Origin: DATGSF01 sp035302865
GTDB lineage: Bacteria > Bacteroidota > Bacteroidia > Chitinophagales > Chitinophagaceae
Assembly: GCA_035302865.1 (NCBI GenBank)
Contig: DATGSF010000227.1
Coordinates: forward strand, 1 to 29,608
Direction: 5' to 3'
DNA length: 29,608 bases
Shown: piece after piece, positions 23,139 to 29,608 of the stretch
How the letters are laid out: each line of letters opens with the position of its first letter
Position numbering within the stretch: the stretch's first letter is position 1
Made by a program: the position numbers and the translations under genes
Notes under the pieces: model-generated
Database searches by the model: none
What the model saw: the letters and a program-made list of their open reading frames with translations, nothing else
What the model was told of the DNA's origin: nothing

Positions 23139-24515
23139 ATGAAACCACTTATAGCTGCTGCCGTCTTTGGTGTTTTAATGATGTTTGCGTCTTTGAATGT
23201 CAAAGAAAAGCGTAACCTCAGTAATTTTGCAAATATTTTATTTTTGATCCTTTTAGGAATAAATATTTGGGAATTTGTAGAAGTGTATAAACACGGGGCT
23301 TCCATTGAAGCTTTTAAAGGTATGATTATTTATAGTCCTCTTAGTGTTTGGTTTAATACTTTAATTGTCGCCTTGTCTTTATTTTATTCCTTATATAATG
23401 CAAGAGGCATAGAACGAGTAGGAGTGCATGTGGGAGAATATTATTCCCTTATTTTCTTTATGCTTGTTGGAGCACATTTGTTGAGTGTTTATAATCATGT
23501 GTTAATTCTATTTTTGGGTATTGAAATAATCTCTATTCCCCAATATATTCTGGCAGGTGCAGATAAAAGAAACTTAAAAAGTAGCGAAGCGTCCTTAAAA
23601 TATTTTTTAATGGGAGCATTTTCAACTGGAATTACATTGATGGGTTTAACTTTACTTTTTGGTGGTACAGGTACTTTTGAATTAAATGCGATGGATTTTA
23701 GTGAATGGAACTATATGATGTTAACAGGGGTAATTTTCTTGTTAATCTCTTTTGGATTTAAAGTCTCTGCTGCTCCAATGCACATTTGGACTCCTGATGT
23801 TTATGATGGTGCACCAACTGCATTTGCAGGTTTTATGGCTACGGTTGTTAAAGCTTCAATTTTTATGGCTTTTGTAAATATCTTTATTCATTTTTATGAA
23901 TTGAAAGATGTTTGGCAAGCTTTAATTGCTATAGTTATTGTATTAACCTTATTAATTGGGAACATTACTGCAGTATATCAGCAAAGTGTAAAAAGAATGC
24001 TGGCTTATTCTTCGATTGCTCAATCTGGATTTATGCTATTTGCTGTTTATGCTAGTGATGCTATTGCCGTTAAAGGGATTGTATTATACGCTATTGCATA
24101 TACTTTAGCTACATTAATGCTTTTTGGGGTTCTAAGTCATATGAAAGATCAAACTTATGATGGTTTTAATGGACTTTCTAAAAAAGAACCTTTTGTGGCT
24201 TTTGCATTAACTATTGCTTTATTATCTTTAACTGGTATTCCTTTGACAGCTGGATTCTTTGCAAAGTTTTATATGTTACAAGCTGCATTTAATACTGGTA
24301 TAGATTATACTTTATATTTAGTGCTTTTTGCCCTATTAATGTCTACTGTTTCAGTATATTATTATTTCCGATTAATTTGGGCAATGTATTTTAAAATAGG
24401 AAACCCTATTCTGAATTTTGAAATTTCAAAAGCACAAAAAGCTATTTTAGCATTAGGATTAGTATTAATTATTGTGGTGGGTATTTATCCTGATGTTTTA
24501 TTCTTCTTTTTATAA
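23139..24515 (+). CDS. nuoN: NADH-quinone oxidoreductase subunit N (antiporter-like)
   Basis: The ND2-type proton-pumping subunit, 458 residues with about 14 helices. Landmarks are FLGIEIISIPQYIL with the conserved glutamate, FKVSAAPMHIWTPDVYDGAP with the lysine, and SVKRMLAYSSIAQSGF. It is the last gene of the nuo operon. A strong terminator starts 17 nt after its stop codon. Confidence 0.96.
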   Translation: MKPLIAAAVFGVLMMFASLNVKEKRNLSNFANILFLILLGINIWEFVEVYKHGASIEAFKGMIIYSPLSVWFNTLIVALSLFYSLYNARGIERVGVHVGEYYSLIFFMLVGAHLLSVYNHVLILFLGIEIISIPQYILAGADKRNLKSSEASLKYFLMGAFSTGITLMGLTLLFGGTGTFELNAMDFSEWNYMMLTGVIFLLISFGFKVSAAPMHIWTPDVYDGAPTAFAGFMATVVKASIFMAFVNIFIHFYELKDVWQALIAIVIVLTLLIGNITAVYQQSVKRMLAYSSIAQSGFMLFAVYASDAIAVKGIVLYAIAYTLATLMLFGVLSHMKDQTYDGFNGLSKKEPFVAFALTIALLSLTGIPLTAGFFAKFYMLQAAFNTGIDYTLYLVLFALLMSTVSVYYYFRLIWAMYFKIGNPILNFEISKAQKAILALGLVLIIVVGIYPDVLFFFL

Positions 24516-24532
24516 TATAGAATGAAAGTTGT

Positions 24533-24570
24533 AAAAAGGGGTGGAATGCTATGGCATTTCGCCCTTTTTT
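24533..24570 (+). terminator. Rho-independent terminator of the nuo operon
   Basis: A long stem begins AAAAAGGGG and continues through GGAATGC, with loop TATG, pairing to GCATTTC and GCCCTTTTTT. It is about 17 pairs including a few G-T wobbles, and the right arm ends in a T-run. Its A-rich left arm could make it work in both directions. Confidence 0.92.
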
Positions 24571-24859
24571 ATTTATTATATGTGCAATAAAAAGGGTTTA
24601 GTCGGAATTGTGCTATGCAAGAATTTTTTATGAGATGTAAATTATTAAGATGTAAGAAATTATGATGAAAAGTATTGAAATACTCTTAGGATATATTTTG
24701 AGTATGGAATTTTCATTTTGGTAGAGTTGCATTTTTACTTTTCCCTTTTTTGTTACTTTGAAATACCTATGTATAATGGCAGGAGTTGATCTCTCAAAGC
24801 TATCTAAAATAAATCTCTGGAATAATGCAGCTTAATTAATAATTTGCCTTTATTTTATA
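24571..24859. other. Non-coding stretch upstream of yhhQ
   Basis: About 290 nt with no recognised gene. It contains a 14-bp near-palindrome AGTATT-GA-AATACT at 24671-24684 and a promoter-like TTACTTTG at 24753-24760. A 19-codon open frame (24777-24836, starting Met-Ala-Gly-Val) is too short to call a gene. I looked for a preQ1 riboswitch, which would suit the downstream transporter, and did not find its conserved core. Confidence 0.4.
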
Positions 24860-25522
24860 ATGCATATGGTTCAAAAATACAAATTTGCTAATGAGGGTCG
24901 TTCTAATTCCAAAAAGTTAGCTTTACTTTTTGCTATTATTCATGTGGTTATTATAGCTTCTAGTAATTATTTAGTACAAATACCAGTTAAAGTTTTGGGA
25001 TATAATGCAACTTGGGGAGCTTTTACCTTTCCCTTTATTTTTTTAGCTGCTGATTTAACTGTTCGTATTTATGGTGCATCCTTGGCAAGAAAGATAGTAT
25101 TTTATGCTATGTTACCTGCTTTGCTTATTTCTTATATTATCACAGTTCTTTTTAGAGATGGTGTCTTTGTTGGTATTGAGTCTTTATTAGTATTTAATTT
25201 ATTTGTAGCTAGAATTTCTTTAGCTAGTTTTTCAGCTTATGTAGTAGGTCAAATAATGGATATTTTCATATTTGATAAGTTAAGAAAAAAAGCAAAATGG
25301 TGGTATGCACCTTTAACTTCTACAATTCTCGGAAATTTGGTTGACACTTTTACCTTTTTTATGATTGCTTTTTATAAAACTACTGATAGTTATTTAGCAG
25401 AAAATTTATTTGAAATTGCTACTATAGATTATCTTTTTAAAATTTTAGTAAGTACTATATTTTTTCTTCCTTTATATAAATTGTTTCTGAATTTTATATT
25501 TTTGAAAATTAAAAATCAATAA
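24860..25522 (+). CDS. yhhQ: Queuosine precursor transporter, YhhQ family
   Basis: A 220-residue inner-membrane protein with about six hydrophobic segments. It belongs to the YhhQ (formerly DUF165) family, which takes up queuine precursors (preQ0/preQ1) for tRNA modification. Strongly conserved segments include ASSNYLVQIPV, TWGAFTFPFIFLAADLTVRI, NLFVARISLASF and VDTFTFFMIAF. From memory these match the E. coli YhhQ branch closely, more than the usual Bacteroidota relatives, so acquisition by transfer is possible. The start is ATG 24860; ATG 24866 in the same frame is also possible. No queuosine genes are nearby. It converges on the chromate-transporter genes. Confidence 0.9.
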   Translation: MHMVQKYKFANEGRSNSKKLALLFAIIHVVIIASSNYLVQIPVKVLGYNATWGAFTFPFIFLAADLTVRIYGASLARKIVFYAMLPALLISYIITVLFRDGVFVGIESLLVFNLFVARISLASFSAYVVGQIMDIFIFDKLRKKAKWWYAPLTSTILGNLVDTFTFFMIAFYKTTDSYLAENLFEIATIDYLFKILVSTIFFLPLYKLFLNFIFLKIKNQ

Positions 25523-25638
25523 ATTATTATACCTAGTAGTGCTGCTAAAAGTATTTTAATTATAGGATGTGGTCGAAATATAATTGAGAGAATTAGAGAT
25601 AAAGAAAAAATAATAATACTGAAATTATCAATAAAATT
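25516..25638 (-). pseudogene. Detached 3' end of the chr2 chromate-transporter gene
   Basis: Directly after the in-frame TAG at 25639-25641 the same reading frame continues for 40 sense codons to a TGA at 25516-25518. The translation is hydrophobic and contains RPHPIIKILLAALLGI. This matches the last membrane helix of CHR proteins and parallels the SPIWIILATLLIGF end of the neighbouring intact chr1 protein. The stretch is thus the lost C-terminus of chr2. Its end overlaps the yhhQ end by 7 nt on the opposite strand. Confidence 0.75.
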
Positions 25639-26064
25639 CTAAGGAGTAATTAAGGAATAAGCAACATAGCCTATTAAAGCTAGACTCATTGGCTTTAAAA
25701 CTCCTAATATATTTTTAAAATAAAAATTTTTCCTGAATTTTTGGATTGAATATGATAGTAGTAAAATCAAAATAAAAGCAGGTAAACAAACAATAATAGT
25801 ACTGAATAGGGAAGCTATACTGGCAATAAAAGGGTTATAACCAGCATTCTCTATAACTTTATAACCAACAAATGTGGCTGTGTTAATTCCTATAGGTCCT
25901 GGAGTACTCTGAGAAATAGCTACTAAATCAGTAAATTCTTTATTGCTCATCCATTGATGATTTCGAACTACCTTATTTTGAATTAGGGATAACATTGCAT
26001 ATCCTCCCCCAAAACCTAAAATGCCTATCTTTAGAAATACCCATATCAATTGTATAAAGATCAT
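25639..26064 (-). CDS. Chromate transporter subunit (CHR family), truncated by an in-frame TAG
   Basis: A single-domain CHR protein, the second of a pair. Such half-size proteins work as heterodimers that export chromate. The motif GFGGGYAML and the segment QSTPGPIGINTATFVGYKV are the conserved CHR core. The start is taken as ATG 26064, 5 nt after the chr1 stop. The frame is open up to 26121, but that would overlap chr1 by 52 nt and add residues the family lacks. The product is 141 residues because TAG occurs at 25639-25641. The frame beyond it (25516-25638) still encodes the expected last helix, so this is a recent nonsense mutation, a readthrough case or a sequence error. Confidence 0.8.
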   Translation of the reverse strand: MIFIQLIWVFLKIGILGFGGGYAMLSLIQNKVVRNHQWMSNKEFTDLVAISQSTPGPIGINTATFVGYKVIENAGYNPFIASIASLFSTIIVCLPAFILILLLSYSIQKFRKNFYFKNILGVLKPMSLALIGYVAYSLITP

Positions 26065-26069
26065 TATTG

Positions 26070-26588
26070 TTATTTTAAAGAATATAAAAACCCTATTAAT
26101 AAAGTTGCTAATATTATCCAAATAGGTGAAATGGATAAAAATATCATTGATGCTAAAGCAAGTAAAGGCAATAATGTTCTTTTAAAACTTAATTTTTGTG
26201 CTTTTGCTATACTGTATAAGGGACTTATTATTAATGCTACAACGGCAGGTCTTAAACCTTTAAATGCCTTATCAATCCATAGATTTTCTTGGAATTGATT
26301 AAAAAATAATGCTATTAATAATATAATAATAAGTGGAGCAATTATTGTTCCTAATGCTGCTAAAATACTGCCTTTAATACCTTTTAATCTATAGCCAACT
26401 AAAGCTGCGATATTTGTTGCAAAAACTCTAGGTAAAGATTCTGTAATGCTAATTATTTCATGAAATGTATCCGAATCTATCCATTTTTTATCTACAATTT
26501 CTTTCTCAATTAAAGGTATCATTGCATGCCCTCCTCCTATAGTAAACAATCCTATTTTTGTAAATAATAAAAAGAGGTTTTTAGACAT
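26070..26588 (-). CDS. Chromate transporter subunit (CHR family), intact
   Basis: A 172-residue single-domain CHR protein with about five or six hydrophobic segments. Conserved parts are FTIGGGHAMIPLIEKEIVD near the N-terminus and ESLPRVFATNIAALVGYRL, the CHR core; the usual PG of this core is PR here. It ends in SPIWIILATLLIGF, the typical last helix. It is predicted to pair with the product of the next gene in a chromate efflux unit. It starts 8 nt after the oxyR stop, so the two are very likely co-transcribed. Confidence 0.87.
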   Translation of the reverse strand: MSKNLFLLFTKIGLFTIGGGHAMIPLIEKEIVDKKWIDSDTFHEIISITESLPRVFATNIAALVGYRLKGIKGSILAALGTIIAPLIIILLIALFFNQFQENLWIDKAFKGLRPAVVALIISPLYSIAKAQKLSFKRTLLPLLALASMIFLSISPIWIILATLLIGFLYSLK

Positions 26589-26596
26589 AATATTTT

Positions 26597-27520
26597 CTAT
26601 TTTAAAGCTTTAAGATACGGATAGTATTTTGTTTTACTTATCCCATTAAGGATTTCTTTTTCTAATAGTTTTAAGATTTTTTTCTTAACAAAATGTCTAT
26701 GAGTAACTAAACTTATAGTTCTTGTCGGTGGACTTGAAGTAAAATAAAATAAATCCTTTTTATCATTTTCTGTAAAATCTAAAGTAGATAAATAAGGGAG
26801 TAAGGTTTTTCCTTTATTAGCTTTTACAAACCGAATTAAACTATCAATGGAACTTGCTTTTAGTTGTATATTTTGATTGATATTATAAAAATCTTCCTCT
26901 TTACCACAAATATCTAAAACTTGATCTCGCATACAATGTCCCTCCTGCATAAGCCAAAAATTATCTAAATTTAAGGAACTAATATTGTTCGAAGTTTTTA
27001 TTTCTGTGTCTTTATCAAATAGTAAAAATTGTTCCTTATATAAAGGGTATTCTTTTATATCCTCTTCTAAGGTAATGGGTGATAAAATGCCAATATCTAT
27101 ATTATGTGTTTTTATCTGTTGTATAATTTCATCTGTTGTCAATTCTCTAATATCAATTTTTATTTCTGGATATTTTTTAGAGAAATGCATTAAGAATAAA
27201 GGAAGTAAGAAGGGTGCGACTGTTGGGATACAAGCTAAATGAATTTTGCCTTTTTTTTCTCCTTTTAATTCCTTTGTTAATTCTGATAACTGTTCAATAT
27301 TATAATAAATCTCTCTGATCTTCTCTATAATTATTAATCCTTCAGCTGTGGGAGCAATGGGTCTTTTTGCTCTATCAAATATATTGATTCCAATTTCTTC
27401 TTCAAATTTAGAAATCATTGTACTTAAAGTTGATTGAGAAATATAACATTTTGCAGCAGCTTTTTCAAAATGTCTTGTCTCTTCCAAGGCTAAAATATAT
27501 TGAAATTGTTGGATGTTCAT
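26597..27520 (-). CDS. oxyR: LysR-type hydrogen peroxide sensor/regulator OxyR
   Basis: A 307-residue LysR-family regulator. The N-terminal winged helix (about 1-60) has the usual AALEETRHFEKAA-like and STLSTMISKFEEEIG segments; the effector domain follows from about 90. The redox pair of OxyR is present: C196 in GHCMRDQ and C205 nine residues later, the same spacing as Cys199 and Cys208 of E. coli. It should therefore form a disulfide on peroxide exposure and activate its targets. It is divergent from the catalase gene with 85 nt between them, the usual OxyR-target arrangement. It is co-directional with the two chromate-transporter genes 8 nt downstream. Confidence 0.93.
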   Translation of the reverse strand: MNIQQFQYILALEETRHFEKAAAKCYISQSTLSTMISKFEEEIGINIFDRAKRPIAPTAEGLIIIEKIREIYYNIEQLSELTKELKGEKKGKIHLACIPTVAPFLLPLFLMHFSKKYPEIKIDIRELTTDEIIQQIKTHNIDIGILSPITLEEDIKEYPLYKEQFLLFDKDTEIKTSNNISSLNLDNFWLMQEGHCMRDQVLDICGKEEDFYNINQNIQLKASSIDSLIRFVKANKGKTLLPYLSTLDFTENDKKDLFYFTSSPPTRTISLVTHRHFVKKKILKLLEKEILNGISKTKYYPYLKALK

Positions 27521-27528
27521 TGATGATA

Positions 27529-27564
27529 TAGATGTTTTTATCTAAATTATAGTTTTTATTGAAT
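27529..27564. promoter_or_regulatory. Candidate OxyR binding region between oxyR and the catalase gene
   Basis: TAGAT, six bases, ATCTA (27529-27544) form an inverted repeat of the T-N-A type favoured by LysR regulators. A second, weaker dyad (ATT at 27546-27548 with AAT at 27562-27564, containing ATAG) follows about two helical turns away, on the upstream side of the catalase -7 box. A resemblance to the ATAG-rich OxyR pattern is present but not exact. Confidence 0.4.
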
Positions 27565-27576
27565 AAAATTAAGCTT

Positions 27577-27584
27577 TATATTTG
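27577..27584 (+). promoter_or_regulatory. -7 promoter box of the catalase gene
   Basis: TATATTTG matches TAnnTTTG exactly. It gives a predicted start near 27590 and a leader of about 15 nt before the ATG at 27606. The -33 element is poor (a TTG at 27559-27561 is too close), as expected for a promoter that needs an activator such as OxyR. Confidence 0.5.
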
Positions 27585-27605
27585 TAGCAAACAAAATATT
27601 TAATA

Positions 27606-29075
27606 ATGAGTAATGATCCTAATAAAAAGAAACTAAGTTCAGTTTCTGGACGTCCAATTGGAGAGAACCAAAATGTGAAAACTGCTGGGAAACGCGGTCC
27701 AATGTTATTGGAAGATTTTTGGTTTTTAGAAAAATTAGCCCATTTTGATAGAGAAGTAATTCCTGAAAGACGCATGCATGCGAAAGGTTCAGGTGCTTTT
27801 GGTACTTTTACAGTAACTCATGATATTACGCAATATACAAAAGCTAAAATATTTTCTGAAATAGGAAAAGAAACACCTGTTTTTGCTCGATTTTCTACTG
27901 TTGCAGGAGAAAGAGGTGCTGCTGATGCCGAAAGAGATATTCGTGGTTTTGCATTAAAGTTTTATACTGAAGAAGGAAACTGGGATTTGACTGGAAATAA
28001 TACTCCAGTGTTTTTCATCAGAGATCCTTATCGTTTTCCGGATTTAAATAAGGCAGTAAAAAGAGATCCTCAAACTAATTTAAGAAATGCAAATCATAAT
28101 TGGGATTTTTGGACTTTATTACCAGAAGCATTGCATCAGGTTACAATTACGATGAGTGATAGAGGGATTCCTAAATCATATAGACACATGCATGGATTTG
28201 GATCACATACATTTAGCATGATAAATGAAGAAAACGAGAGAGTATGGGTGAAGTTTCATTTTAAAACAGCACAGGGCATTGAAAATCTGACAAATGAAGA
28301 GGCGGCTGAACTTATTGGTAAAGATAGAGAAAGTCATCAAAGAGATTTATTTAATGCTATAGAAAGAGGAGATTTTCCAAAATGGCATATGAAAATTCAA
28401 GTTATGACAGAAGAGGAAGCGGATAAATGTTCATTTAATCCTTTTGATTTAACTAAGGTATGGCCACATGCGGATTATCCTCTAATTGACGTGGGAGTAT
28501 TAGAATTAAATAGAAATCCGGAAAATTACTTTGCAGATGTAGAACAAGCAGCTTTTAATCCAGCAAATGTAGTTCCTGGTATAAGTTTCTCTCCTGATAG
28601 AATGCTACAAGGTCGTTTATTTTCCTATGGTGATGCACAACGATATCGTTTAGGAGTAAATCATTATCAGATACCTGTTAATAAACCCAAATGTCCTTTT
28701 CATAGTCCTCATAGGGATGGAGCTATGCGCGTTGATGGGAACGAAGGTTCGACAATTCATTATTTCCCTAATAGCTATGGGCAATGGGAAGAGCAAGAAG
28801 GATATAAAGAGCCATTCTCTGCATTAAAAGGTGATGCTGGACATTATGATTTTAGAGAAGATGATGATGATTATTATACACAACCAGGAAACTTATTCCG
28901 ACTGATGACTTCTGAGCAACAAAAAGCTTTATTTGAAAATACAGCAGCGGAAGTGGGAGGAGCAGAAAAGTTTATACAAGAAAGGCATATTAAGAATTGT
29001 TTTAAAGCAGATCCAGAATATGGAAAAGGTGTTGCAAAAGCTTTAGGAATTGATATTAACACATTGGATATTTAA
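27606..29075 (+). CDS. katA: Monofunctional heme catalase (small-subunit, clade 3 type)
   Basis: Disproportionates hydrogen peroxide to water and oxygen. At 489 residues it fits the small-subunit catalases. Catalytic residues are in place: distal H58 in RRMHAKGSGAFG, N131 in TGNNTPVFF, and the proximal heme ligand Y341 in RLFSYGDAQRYRLG. Arg, Ser and Thr of FARFSTVAGERG line the heme pocket. There is no signal peptide, so it is cytoplasmic. The oxyR gene is divergently encoded 85 nt away and very probably controls it. The symbol is a conventional choice; the exact katA/katE naming is arbitrary here. Confidence 0.95.
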   Translation: MSNDPNKKKLSSVSGRPIGENQNVKTAGKRGPMLLEDFWFLEKLAHFDREVIPERRMHAKGSGAFGTFTVTHDITQYTKAKIFSEIGKETPVFARFSTVAGERGAADAERDIRGFALKFYTEEGNWDLTGNNTPVFFIRDPYRFPDLNKAVKRDPQTNLRNANHNWDFWTLLPEALHQVTITMSDRGIPKSYRHMHGFGSHTFSMINEENERVWVKFHFKTAQGIENLTNEEAAELIGKDRESHQRDLFNAIERGDFPKWHMKIQVMTEEEADKCSFNPFDLTKVWPHADYPLIDVGVLELNRNPENYFADVEQAAFNPANVVPGISFSPDRMLQGRLFSYGDAQRYRLGVNHYQIPVNKPKCPFHSPHRDGAMRVDGNEGSTIHYFPNSYGQWEEQEGYKEPFSALKGDAGHYDFREDDDDYYTQPGNLFRLMTSEQQKALFENTAAEVGGAEKFIQERHIKNCFKADPEYGKGVAKALGIDINTLDI

Positions 29076-29091
29076 TTTTTAAAACAGTATT

Positions 29092-29134
29092 AAATGCTCA
29101 ATAAAACATTGATTTCAGTTTTTGTTGAGCATTT
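29092..29134. terminator. Bidirectional terminator between catalase and CoA-transferase genes
   Basis: AAATGCTCAATAAAA (29092-29106) pairs with TTTTGTTGAGCATTT (29120-29134) over 15 positions with one wobble, around a 13-nt loop. A/T-rich flanks on both sides suit termination of both convergent genes. The T-run is short on the plus strand. Confidence 0.7.
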
Positions 29135-29145
29135 TGTCTGTTATT

Positions 29146-29608
29146 TTATTCAAAAGCAATTTGACTAACTCTTTTGGTTGTTTCGCCATCTATTACTTCC
29201 TCGCGAATCATGGATTGAGCAATAGGATTCTCAAATACTTCCTCTAAGTTTTTGATTTTAGCAACAGGGACGTATTTTTTATGCATTGCCTCTAACAAAG
29301 CATTAGAATTATGCATTTTTATAGCATCATTTAAAATTTCAAATAATTCTTCACGATTTTTAACTCTAGCAGAAGTGGAATTAAATCGTATATCTTCCAT
29401 AAGAAAATGTAAATTTAAAAAATTACATAATTTTTGAAAATGAGTATTAGTTCCTATTGCAAAAGTAATTAATACCTTATCCTTTGTTGTAAATAGCTCA
29501 CCGTAAGGTGCAATATTTGGATGCAAAGATCCAATAGCTCGGGGTATGTGTTTAGTCATCAAATAATTTGAGGCTTGATTAGCTAAAGAAGCTATGGCTG
29601 CTTTGTAT
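29146..29608 (-). CDS. Family III CoA-transferase (CaiB/BaiF), C-terminal part (runs off right edge)
   Basis: The minus-strand frame stays open to the window edge, so the gene starts outside. The first visible residues, AAIASLANQASNYL followed by PRAIGSLHPNIAPYGEL, are the typical middle of CaiB/BaiF CoA-transferases. The remaining ~140 residues form the C-terminal domain with the LITFAIGTNTHFQKLC segment. The catalytic Asp lies upstream of the visible part. An internal Met near 29559 is not the start, because the family sequence clearly continues before it. These enzymes move CoA between carboxylic acids; the substrate cannot be told from this fragment. Confidence 0.85.
   Translation of the reverse strand, partial: YKAAIASLANQASNYLMTKHIPRAIGSLHPNIAPYGELFTTKDKVLITFAIGTNTHFQKLCNFLNLHFLMEDIRFNSTSARVKNREELFEILNDAIKMHNSNALLEAMHKKYVPVAKIKNLEEVFENPIAQSMIREEVIDGETTKRVSQIAFE

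Noticed and set aside
24600..24859. preQ1 riboswitch upstream of the queuosine transporter
   Set aside because: The context is suitable, but I could not find the conserved stem-loop with the A-rich tail of preQ1-I, nor a preQ1-II-like structure.
26065..26121. Longer N-terminus for the second chromate transporter (start at 26121)
   Set aside because: It would overlap the upstream gene by 52 nt and add residues without family similarity. ATG 26064 is 5 nt past the chr1 stop and fits other CHR proteins.
1..29608. CRISPR array, tRNA, rRNA or prophage
   Set aside because: No regularly spaced repeats, no cloverleaf or rRNA-like sequence, and no phage structural or integrase genes were seen.

Overview
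The window looks like a chromosome segment of an AT-rich member of the Bacteroidota, most likely a flavobacterium-like lineage. Three things point there. Perfect TAnnTTTG boxes, the Bacteroidota sigma-factor -7 element, lie just upstream of most transcription units. Complex I has separate nuoC and nuoD and a short NuoG without its molybdopterin-type domain. Shine-Dalgarno sequences are weak or absent. The genus cannot be fixed from the sequence alone.

Layout. (1) Positions 1-195: the 5' end of an IS1182-like transposase gene on the minus strand, running off the left edge, with a probable terminal repeat near 182-195. (2) 196-718: non-coding, with a 21-bp palindrome, a candidate metal-regulator operator and a promoter. 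(3) 719-5020: a five-gene plus-strand operon with a DtxR/MntR-type regulator followed by a TroABCD-like Mn/Zn/Fe ABC importer; its first permease carries an extra C-terminal domain resembling a winged helix. (4) 5076-9296: a minus-strand operon nadE-nadB-methyltransferase. The NadE glutaminase-like half has lost its catalytic residues. (5) 9433-10745: a Sfp-type phosphopantetheinyl transferase and a two-domain Nfu iron-sulfur protein, ending at a strong terminator. (6) 10993-24515: a complete complex I locus nuoA-nuoN. A small lipoprotein gene is inserted between nuoE and nuoF, overlapping nuoE by 8 nt, and there is a probable internal promoter before nuoH. A strong terminator follows nuoN. 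(7) 24860-25522: a queuosine-precursor transporter (YhhQ). (8) 25516-27520: a minus-strand operon oxyR-chr1-chr2, with chr2 interrupted by an in-frame TAG. (9) 27606-29075: a clade-3-type catalase gene divergent from oxyR. (10) 29146-29608: the C-terminal part of a family III CoA-transferase on the minus strand, running off the right edge.

Together the region is mostly housekeeping: respiration (complex I), NAD synthesis, Fe-S maturation (Nfu), metal uptake and peroxide/chromate defence. No CRISPR array, phage, tRNA or rRNA was recognised. The points most worth checking are the catalytically dead-looking NadE glutaminase domain, the interrupted chromate-transporter gene, the lipoprotein inside the nuo operon, and the permease with a regulator-like tail. 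All residue assignments come from alignment by eye against remembered family motifs.
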